Shown: positions 55,413 through 64,000 of the stretch, piece by piece
Position numbering within the stretch: the first letter of the stretch is position 1
Layout of the letters: the number at the start of each line of letters is the position of its first letter
Assembly: GCA_003313425.1 (NCBI GenBank)
Contig: NHZP01000042.1
Span: forward strand, 124,001-188,000
Direction: 5' to 3'
Origin: Pseudopyrenochaeta lycopersici
Lineage: Eukaryota; Ascomycota; Dothideomycetes; Pleosporales; Pseudopyrenochaetaceae
DNA: 64,000 nt
Program-made: the position numbers and the translations under genes
Notes under the pieces: model-generated
What the model was told of the DNA's origin: nothing
Database searches by the model: none
Seen by the model: only the letters and a program-made list of their open reading frames with translations

Positions 55413-56633
55413 CTTTGCAAGGAGATCAAAAAAAGGGGTGGCACTTAAGACAAATAGATTGAATTTACGTTGATAGAATAATAGAATTCATACAGATTGG
55501 ACGGCACTATAAGTATTTATTGCCTAATGTCATCTAAAGTTCTGTAGGGTAAATAAGCATTGACACTAGTGTCAGCGGGAGGACTGTTGTGGTAATCCGA
55601 AGCCCACACATCCGAAGGCTTGACCTAGAAAGAGTTGGTAAGCTACTGACTCCGCTACTATTACTCAATCCCGCTAGCTATCCCTAACTCAGCTCCTTAT
55701 CCTTGACGCACATCTGATTGAATATATCTTAAGGCTTCGACTTGGAAAGAGTTGATAAGCAACTAACCCCGCTTCCATTACTTGATCCTGCTAGCTATCC
55801 CAACTCGGCTCCTTATCCTTAACTTAGCTCCTCAACTTAGCTCTTTAACTCAGCTCTCTACCCTTGGCTCGGCTCCTAGTCCCGAAAATACCGAATATGT
55901 AGTAAGGCCTCGCTCAGACTTCCTAGATGTCTCAGTCATAGAGTCTGAATGCGCTATGATAGCTGGACGCGTCAAGGATTCATCTCGCCGTAGACCATAT
56001 GTGTCGCTGTTTGACACATCTCTTTCCGAGTCTCTCGAGGCGGATAGCGAGGACACATTGCTAGAGACTTTACGAGCCGCGATGTCGAAATGGGATTTCT
56101 ATAGTGCCGACTATCCATCTCTTCACGAAACAATCAACACTCGTCTGTTGATAGTGCTTATATTAGGTATCATAATATGAAGTATATACGTCTTTATCAC
56201 AAATGACTCTAGTGTATCAGGTGCGAATAGTTCCTCGGGGTGGACAAGGACAGAGAGGCGGCGTTCCGGCAGACGATGGCGGAATGGCTCGAGTCGCACA
56301 TGCCGGGTGCGAGACTAGTCGGACCCAAGGGAGCACGCACGGGGGACTTGCTTAGATGAGATTCAAATGACAGGATTGCTTCGGCGGGCATTAGTAGGCA
56401 GTATCTAGGCCACTGTAAATCGAAACGCTGAGGCGGTAGTAGTTAGAAAAGGGTGGCGTGTTTCCCGTATCTGAGTCCACCGTGCGGGAGGATTGCGTGG
56501 GCGTTGATTGTCTACAGTTATACGCACACAATTGATTAACGCCCGGCGGCTGAGCCGAAAGGGCTACTATCACTGCTCTACTAACCGCTGCCGCATGCTC
56601 CGCTTGGCTCACGTGTGCTGGTACTCAATCAAC
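55413..56633. other. intergenic with a direct repeat; one weak frame
   Basis: A direct repeat of about 85 bp (about 55615-55700 and 55735-55822, shared CTAGCTATCC and CTCCTTATCCTT) lies upstream of the GH3 start. A 132-codon frame (55782-56180) and a short coding-like stretch around 56240-56357 (plus) have no recognised family. Confidence 0.5.
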
Positions 56634-59531
56634 CAGGCTTGTCGTCAACAGTTGGATTATTGCCAATACCAATATATATTGCCAATACCAATACCAATAC
56701 CAATCCAATAGGGTTCTAGCCTTATTGGCAGCTTATTGGCAAATACTATATAGTTTCTTCTGCAATTTCTGGCCTTATAAGTGCTGCAAATCACGTATTG
56801 GCAGTAATTTAATTGTATATATAAGTAATGCTTGATATATTACTGCTCTTCAAGTGTAGTTGTAGATGCTCGGCAAAGCCTCGGCTAGCTGACAGAACCC
56901 CTCAAATTTGAACACTCAGTACCCCCCAAGTTATTCTAGCCATTAACAACCAAACTTTATCGAATTCCATTCACATACGGTCTGTTTCATTAAATATGGA
57001 CCCTACAGAACAGGCAAATGATACAGCTTCTGTAGCTCATTACTGATCTCCAACGCCAGCGGCCAGCCGCAAACGAACTGCTAGTCAGTCTACTTCTAGC
57101 GAGCATGCTGCAACAAGATCTTCCAAAAAGCGAGCTCTTAGAATATGGTCCCACGCCCGGAGGCCAGGCCCTAGCGAACCAACGCATGATAAGAACCGCA
57201 ATCCAATCTGGTACTGTGCAGATCCAGAATGCAACACTCCTCATCTTGTGTATAGTGCCCAGTCAACAAACGCTGCTCGAAACCATATGAAATCAAAGCA
57301 TAGTATAATTGCTAAAGAGGAGGAAGAGTCTCTAGTTAGGAAAGCAACAAATATGTCACTAGAGAAGTCATTTAAGAATGCAGAAGAGCAGGTTAACGAA
57401 AAGAGAGAGAAAGTGCAGAGGGAGGTGTTTTTATCTGTTATTAAGAGAGAGGAAGTTCAAGAGGCTCTAGCTCGACTTATCGTAGCCCAGAACTTACCGT
57501 ACAACGCTGTTGAATGGCCAGAATTACGCAGTATTCTCATTCAACTTAATCCGGCAGTAAAACCCTTCCTTATCGATTCTCACACAACTGTCCCTCGTGT
57601 TATCGAAACCTGCTTTAATTCACGCCGAGAGGAAGTCAAAGCTGAGATGCTTGATACAGAATATGAAATACACCTCGCTGCAGACGCCTGGAGTGGCCCT
57701 AATCGCAAACGGTTCCTTGCTATAACAGCCCACTTTGTTAACCGCGATGGTATCCTTCGGAAGTATACTCTTGGATTTATTGAGCTACTAGACTCTAAGA
57801 AGGGAATTCACCAGTTCGAAGCTCTTCTTCCCTACCTAGAGAAGTATGAGATATGGGCAAAGCTGGGCTACTTTATTGGCGATAATGACGGCACTAATGA
57901 CGTCCTCTGCCGTCAACTTGAGGCCTGGCTTAGACTTAAAGGTATCCAGAATTGGAAGGCAGCCCACCGAAGAATCCGCTGCCAAGGGCACGTTCTCAAT
58001 ATCATCGCTTCAGCGTTCTTATTTGCCAAGGACAAAGAAGCTGTTGAAGCTGTGATAAAGCAGCTTACAGAGGATGAGACACTTAGTTTTGAGAAGGCAC
58101 TAACAGAGAACTTTGAAGAAGCTACAGCTATCAAATGGCGTCAAATGGGCCCACTTGGAAAGCTTCATAACTTCGTTAAGTGGCTCCGATCCAATTACAA
58201 TGAGTACCACAAGTTTAAGCAGATAGCTGGCCGGACAATACCGATGGACAACGACACCCGGTGGAATAGCTGGCTTCAAATGCTGGAGGTGGCTTGCGAT
58301 AACGAAGATACCGTCAACAAGTTCCTACACTCAAACTACAGCCAACTTGAAAGGGACTATCTTACTCCTAGTGATTGGGAGCTCCTCTACCATACTCGCG
58401 ACTTCCTTAAACCTCTCGAACAAGCTACTAAGTTCTGTGAGAGCCCTTTTGCTTGCCTAGATCGAACACCATACACAATGGACTTTATACTTGCTCATTT
58501 AAAGGAATCTGAGGTAGGTAATATTAATTTTTCCTAAAGTCTACTAAGATATGAACCTAGATTCTGAAGCTAATATTTTACAGGAGCAACACAAGAACAA
58601 CCCTACCCTTCTTAGCAGCATTCGAACAGCGTGGTATTCCTTTGATAAATACTTTATCAAAGCTGACGAGGTCCCTGCCTACTGCGCAGCCACACTCCTT
58701 CACCCTTCCCGTCGAAAGAACTATCTAGAACGCAATTGGGAGCCTAAATGGGTAAAGGATATATATCCAAAGGTGCAGAAGTACTGGGAGAACAACTTCA
58801 AGGGCAAACACCCTGCTATAGTGGATGATATCTCAATACATCCTATGGCAACAGATAAGTTCGCCCAGTGGCACCAGAAGCAGAGGCTTGCTGTACACGC
58901 TGCAGATGAGTTTATCTCCTTTACTGAGAATGATCCCTGTGAGCTCCCTCTTAACATGGAGCCTTATGAGTGGTGGCTACAGCCTCAGCAACAGAAGAGC
59001 TATCCGAACTTATCAAAAATGGCTGTTAATATTCTTTCTTGTCCCTCTATGTCTGCTGAGCCGGAACGTGTCTTTTCTGGGGCTCGTCGCACTATATCAT
59101 GGTCAAGAATTAAGCTTGGATCAAAGAATATTGAGATGGGAGAGTGTTTGAAGTCATGGCAACGTATATATGTTCAGAGGGACGGTGAATATGTAGCAGA
59201 GCTGAGAGCACTTAACGAGCGTTGGATTCAAGACGACAACCCAGAAGTCCTTGGACGCGATGATGATAGTCATATGCCTTTAGACGATACGCAGAGTGAG
59301 TCACTGGAGTCTAGCATCTTATCTGGCCCTCGTACTATTAATTCCGAAAGTCTGTTTGTAGAGTAGAACTATTATACCATGCCAAGACTGGCGATAGGCG
59401 TATTGGCAACCTTATTGGCACGTTATTGACACATTATTGGCACATTATTGGTATTGGCAAAACGGTTAACCAATATCTTGGTATTGGCAAAAAGTGCCAA
59501 TAGCCTTATTGAATTGTTGACGACAAGCCTG
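56634..59531 (+). mobile_element. hAT-4, 2898 bp
   Basis: The inverted ends CAGGCTTGTCGTCAACA match over 17 bases at both sides. The subterminal regions repeat TATTGGCA/TGCCAATA many times. The flanking octamers CAATCAAC (left) and CCAATGCT (right) do not match, so no duplication can be shown. It abuts a broken minus-strand gene on its right. Confidence 0.88.
56996..59366 (+). pseudogene. hAT-4 transposase with a premature stop
   Basis: Exons 56996-58513 and 58584-59366 around a 70-bp intron (GTAGGT ... TTACAG), joining LKESE to EQHKNN. From the ATG at 56996 the frame meets TGA at codon 17 (57044-57046), most simply CGA mutated to TGA; beyond it the frame is open to the end. BED finger (WYCADPECN ... 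NAARNHMKSKH), core ADAWSGPNRKRFLAI, GDNDGTNDVL and RRIRCQGHVLNII, and C-terminal MAVNILSCPSMSAEPERVFSGARR. Otherwise complete, about 766 codons. Starting at a later ATG would damage the finger. Confidence 0.85.
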
Positions 59532-60037
59532 CCAATGCTACCAGAGTCTCGACACCCACGTCCGGCATTTCCGTAGCAGGCTCGTGGCTCGCCCCAGCGC
59601 TCCACTCTTGGCCGACCTCGTGTCCAGGAGCATTCTCTTCCCCGACCTGTGTGTTCGAGGGCACTTCGTGGCTTGTGATGCGAGGTTCACGTTGATCGAA
59701 ATCCGGTCCAGCAGCAATTTCATCATTGGCTGGTTGTTCCGCTGATACCTGGCTCGACGTAACAGCATAGGCGAGGCGAGATGCATCCATCTCTTCTGGT
59801 TGCAGAATCAAGCTCATGCAAGTATCGGGATCAATGCAGGAAAGATCTTGTTCCTGCTCATCTGGATAAGCTCGTTGACATCAAGATGGGAGGGAAGGGT
59901 TCACTCACTGTTTCCCCGGTTTCTAAAGTCCAAGGAGAGTCACAAAGAAAGTCATCGTGTATGAGATCTGAGACAGAGTTAAACAGCTGCTCAATTGCGT
60001 CTGAACTCCAAGAGAAAAGTAAAGGAGAGAAGGCCAT
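59532..60037 (-). pseudogene. Unrecognised gene, frameshifted and cut by hAT-4
   Basis: ATG at 60037 (MAFSPLLFSWSSDAIEQLF). The frame closes at 59865-59870, but a one-base shift near 59878 continues it as DEQEQDLSCIDPDTCMSLIL through EEMDASRLAYAV to the hAT-4 border at 59531. The composition, acidic and Ser/Pro-rich with short hydrophobic patches, is that of a regulatory-protein tail. No DNA-binding domain is seen. A candidate continuation beyond hAT-4 (minus strand from 56612, with an in-frame TGA before it) could not be confirmed. Confidence 0.45.
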
Positions 60038-61919
60038 GATGTGATGAGCAGACCATAGCGGGCTCACGCATGGCTTTATACTTCATCCCGGGCTTTGGGG
60101 TGCAGGGGAGCACCCTCCAAAAGCGTCCCGCCACGCCATCCTCAGCCGTCCTCAACGATGCCTCCACCAATCGACACCTCCCTTCTTACAACGCATAGAG
60201 GGCGCAGCTCAATCATCACCGGACGAGCCTTGTTGGTGTTCTACTGCCAGGATCCTGCCACCGCTAGGGCATGCGAAGGGTGGTAATATGCATGTCGTGA
60301 CACATCAAGTCACACGATACCTGCTCAGCGGCCATGACCGCTCATGTTGATTGGAAGTTGTCACCATGAAGGGGGTACCAGCCTTTCACAGTGGCTTGAT
60401 ATGGTCAAAGGGCCGAAGTCTGCCTTGTACGATGACACAGCTGGGTAGCTGGGGTTGGTGAAGCGCCGTACTGGCGCAAATCGTTGCGGGGAATGGTCGT
60501 AGCTTCAATGCAATCGATGCATCTGAACTCGTGCCCTTGGTCAGGACTGGGACCATGTCTGTTGCAGGAGCGTAGACAAGACGAGCTGCCACGCAATTGT
60601 GGGCTCCATTCTGCAAATGTCCCTCGTCTAACGCCTTTCGAAGGATGACGCAAGACAGTGCATTGTTGAGCGGTCGGCTGTCCCACCGGAAGGAGTTGGG
60701 AACCTCGACGTGGACGAGTTTGAAGCAGGCGCATTCATGCGGTGGTGATGTAGGCAAGTGGCTGCAGCAGCACAGCGAAAACCAGATCATGTGCTCCCTT
60801 GGAGCCGCGAGCGATCGTGCGAGCACACGGCCTTGCCCTGAAGACAGAGGAGGTTGAACGGTGCTGCGTGACCGATGCAGTCCGGGCCTCAAGTCCAGTT
60901 TGCTCCCCTGGTTGCGTCGATCTTGAGCAGAAAGAAATCCGGGCATGGATACTCATACGACAGTTTCTGGCTTTGTGCGGTGATACATTTGGCTGGATCT
61001 CCCATCATCTGCATCGATGCATGTCCTTCCAAACATTACATGCGCGGCCCTGAAGGCAGACCAAGGTTTATTTTGGGCGCTATTGTTCCTCTACAGCTCA
61101 TATGGCCCGGTGCTGGAATGACAGTAATGCAAAATAAATCAACTGCGAAGCAAATCTGATTCATCTAGCTCTGTGCGTTCCTTGTGGACTTGGAGGCTCA
61201 GAGAATTCGTGTGACGTCGGTCGTACGCGCAAGAAGGGGAATTCGGGGACGAAGGTCAAATAGGATATGCCAGAAAGGGCGTTGTTAACCTTGACGTGTA
61301 AGCGGAAGTCATTGCACTTGTGGAATCAATGCATACTCCTAAGCTAATCTCCAATTAACTAGTAGTTAAAGTAAGTTGGGCTATTGCGTGGTGGTTGTAT
61401 CAAGAAGCGGTGGTGGAAAGATTGATTTAGGTTTGGTCTGTGCGGAATGGCAAGCGCTGGCACAACCCAATTGAGGCTAAGGTCAATGCAGCTGCGGGAA
61501 ATCCTAGTCGCTAGTGATTGGTCAACAACATTGATCAGCGAACGAGATTGTCGACAGCACCACTTGATTGAGGAATGGGCCGGAAGCCTGATGTTCTCAT
61601 ACACAGTAGAAGAATTTAAGAGGAACGTCGAGTCTATATGCGAATCATATCCTGCAAGCAGCGGAGCCTTCTCGCCAACGCAGTCCTCATCTATTATTCA
61701 ATCACATTTGTTGTGATGCGACAGTAATTTTAAAGTGCGATGGTGTCTGCATGCTTGGAAGCACCTACAGCACATAATAATCGCTAGCACAGCAGAAATT
61801 GAAGTGTGATTGGAGTGAGAGTTGTTGGAAATCAAAGTACTCGTGATTTTTCCGTCACGGGGGTTTTCCCGTTGCGTAGGGATTGAACGTTATTCCTATA
61901 ACAACAAGAGACATCAATG
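60038..61919. other. intergenic, weak frames only
   Basis: A 186-codon minus frame (60386-60946) and an 89-codon plus frame (61447-61716) have no family resemblance I can name. Several antisense frames overlap the first, which argues against any one. Confidence 0.35.
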
Positions 61920-62948
61920 CTACCCCTGAAATTGCTCAAATTTACGTTTACGTCCCACTAATAGGCTGTTCCTCATTGCACATGCTCTCTGGAGGAGCTG
62001 TTGTCCATCTTCCCCTTTAAGTTGACAAGGATCCTCAAGTTCAAAGCGTACGTCTTTAAACTCCGGAACCTCCCTAAGCGCCTGGAGAAAGCGTAAAACT
62101 TCAACCTCCTCTCCCTCGCCTGTCAACGTCGCTACCGTGAACTTTATCGTAAAGCGCCTTGGCTGCGTTCTTCGTTTAGGGCAGAGTGCATGGACGAAGT
62201 CCAGCAAAATCGAGCGTTCGGCATCGTCGGAGTCTTCGAGATCCACGTAAATCTCAATATCGTTAACGTATTCAAACGAATTTCCGCCGAGCAATCGGAG
62301 GAGCGCGGGTTTGTTCCAACTCGATCCTAAGTAGCGTCCAACGTTGTGATCCTGGCCGTCCCAATCGTAAAAACCATCATCAATGCTCAAGTCGTCCTCC
62401 TCATATTTAAGTCTAAGTGGCTTCGTGCCATACATTAGACTAATAACTTCTTTATGGACCTGTTTGTTGATCGCAAGAAGCCCTATACTGCTCCCTCCAA
62501 GCCTACGCCGGGGAAAGAGCCCTAAAAACGGAGGAAATGCGTACTTGTAAATTTCATTTCGGATTTCCCCTGGAAGTTCGAGCAGCGTAGATTGTCTTTT
62601 AGGTAGTAATAGATCGTGGTCGCCGCAGTACCATTGTTGGTCTCGTGCATCTGTACGGACAAATGGCCGTCCGCATCGATGTCCACATATAAGCATTGCT
62701 GCACATCGGGCCCGGAGGGAATGGGGATGTTTTCGAACGCGGCGCTGTAACCAGGCCGTGCGCTCCCATGAAGACAGCAACACCGCGCCAAAGTGATGTT
62801 TACATTCCGCAATGTGCAACATCTCTTTATCGTTCAGCTGAGATGTGTATGATTGCCCTTCGACCGTCTGGTTGTTTGATGGATTTCCACTAAGCAGAGG
62901 GCCAGGACCAGGCCAAGTTTCTCCGTTGGGTCGTCCTCGTGTCTTCAT
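61920..62948 (-). CDS. F-box-like/2EXR-type fungal protein, 342 aa
   Basis: A single-exon ATG frame. The middle holds STLLELPGEIRNEIYKYAFPP, the F-box-like opening common in fungal 2EXR proteins, followed by LLAINKQVHKEVISLMYGTKPLRL, the usual partner block. Before it lies a Cys/His cluster (CAAMLICGHRCGRP then QQWYCGDHD) that could bind zinc. The tail is basic (GRKRKFEQFQG). Family members are probably adaptors for protein-protein contact or ubiquitin ligases; the partner is unknown. Intact. Confidence 0.8.
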   Translation of the reverse strand: MKTRGRPNGETWPGPGPLLSGNPSNNQTVEGQSYTSQLNDKEMLHIAECKHHFGAVLLSSWERTAWLQRRVRKHPHSLRARCAAMLICGHRCGRPFVRTDARDQQWYCGDHDLLLPKRQSTLLELPGEIRNEIYKYAFPPFLGLFPRRRLGGSSIGLLAINKQVHKEVISLMYGTKPLRLKYEEDDLSIDDGFYDWDGQDHNVGRYLGSSWNKPALLRLLGGNSFEYVNDIEIYVDLEDSDDAERSILLDFVHALCPKRRTQPRRFTIKFTVATLTGEGEEVEVLRFLQALREVPEFKDVRFELEDPCQLKGEDGQQLLQRACAMRNSLLVGRKRKFEQFQG

Positions 62949-64000
62949 TCTGTGGAGCGAAGGAGAGCGTAAACTAAGATAAGAGGCAGGTAGAAAGTGT
63001 AGAAGAAAAATAGTAGGTGTTCTTAGAGCAGCAATTGCGGGCGAATATGAAAACCTTTATATGCACGACATGCCTAAGCCACCAGCGATGCTCCATGCAT
63101 TACAGCGGGGCAATGGTGCTGTCGTTAGGCCAGGATAGGATGGTACTCCTCCATTATCAGTTTCAATTTAAGACAGCATGTAACGTTACCTGCTGATGCC
63201 AACAACTCGTTCATGCTCCGAAGCCAGGGTCTGGCCAATTCCCCCCCTGGAGACAGGGGCGCGTATCTCATGGCGAGGAAAGTCATACGATGTTAGGCAT
63301 TGACTTACATGGCACTACTGCTGCCGAGAGACGGGACGCAGCCATGGAGCTTGCTATTCAGACTAGGGGTTCGTGTCCGCCTTACACGGCAGGGGAAAGA
63401 AAAGAGGCGCATGACAGGTGAATGCATATCCAAGACTCGGAACCAATGTCTCCTAGCAGGGACACTGTCTGCAGCAGAGGCGTAGTTGAGATGGGCCGTC
63501 ATGCATTGTAGACTTCATGCCGAAAATAGTTTTCATCCGAACTGAGCTGCAGATTTTGAAAACGTTCGACGGCCTCGCTTGATAACGCATCATCCTTCAC
63601 TCGTCTGTGCCTTCACAGCACATCGTATAGCACTGCCTGCCTATTTCTACCCTGGAGGTGGCGGTGTGCACCTGATGGTAGGGGAGGACATACGGTGTCG
63701 AGTCAGGGACTATAGCATTTATGCCCATTGAAAACTCCGTTGTCGCAGGAGAGCCAGGCTACAGCAATCAACCAGCGTTAGAGAAGACAAGGGGTTTGGG
63801 TCTGCCTCGTGCAGTGATGGCGCAGATGGGCAGCTTGTGCTAAGAAGTGAGGGACGGCGCAAGTCTATGTGTCTCTCTCTCTTTCGAGAATGAGCTCCTG
63901 CCTGCTGCGGAAACGTGGATGAGGGGGGGATCACAAGTCCCACGTCACACCTCCCTGGCTAGCAGGCGGCATAGAGGGTGTGTGTATCAAATGCTGATGC
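62949..64000. other. intergenic to window end, no gene seen
   Basis: Promoter side of the F-box-like gene, then sequence with only short unsupported frames. Confidence 0.4.

Noticed and set aside
60386..60946. 186-codon minus-strand frame
   Set aside because: Several equally long overlapping frames on both strands and no recognised motif.

Overview
The window is nuclear DNA of a filamentous ascomycete (Pezizomycotina). The evidence is short GT-AG introns of about 47-70 bases with CTAAC/CTGAC-type branch sites, a class I hydrophobin, a HET-domain protein, fungal GH3, ENA ATPase, Rhodopsin-like (PTH11-like) and F-box-like families, and fungal hAT, Copia, Tad1-like and piggyBac-like elements. 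A Sordariomycete is my guess, but the order cannot be fixed from sequence alone. No tRNA, rRNA or CRISPR was seen.

Layout. 0-5.5 kb: TPR and hAT scraps, then an eight-exon minus-strand gene for a secreted SGNH hydrolase carrying a long FG-GAP/VCBS repeat array (1298 aa). 6.1-6.7 kb: a MITE-like element with 130-bp inverted arms; a related single arm sits at 52.3 kb. 9.4-9.6 kb: remnant LTR with primer site. 10.6-11 kb: hydrophobin. 11.6-15 kb: fossils of a Tad1-like LINE, an NLR-type TPR protein and a piggyBac-like transposase. 15-22.2 kb: a DUF7924-like protein, a truncated ENA-type ATPase fused to the last exon of a dynamin-like gene, and a divergent AnmK-like protein. 23.1-23.4 kb: Harbinger-type MITE. 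24.4-25.4 kb: HET-domain fragment.

25.5-40.6 kb is the highlight. One minus-strand gene for an N-terminal TPR array plus a C-terminal protein kinase is cut by three unrelated transposons: hAT-1, hAT-2 and a Copia LTR element. Each is flanked by a perfect target-site duplication and each carries an open transposase or polyprotein frame. Removing the three elements and one copy of each duplication leaves a single 3213-nt frame, so all three insertions look recent.

41-64 kb: a 5'-truncated Tad1-like LINE; an ankyrin-repeat gene whose start abuts hAT-3; a Rhodopsin-like membrane protein with five exons; a GH3 beta-glucosidase; hAT-4, whose transposase has a stop at codon 17 and which lies against a broken gene; and an F-box-like protein. 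The rest is AT-rich intergenic DNA.

The genes do not form one pathway. HET, TPR-kinase, TPR/NLR remnant and ankyrin genes are the classes used in fungal non-self recognition. Together with the dense mobile DNA they mark this as accessory, fast-changing sequence. The elements are of mixed age: several intact frames sit beside heavily decayed fossils.
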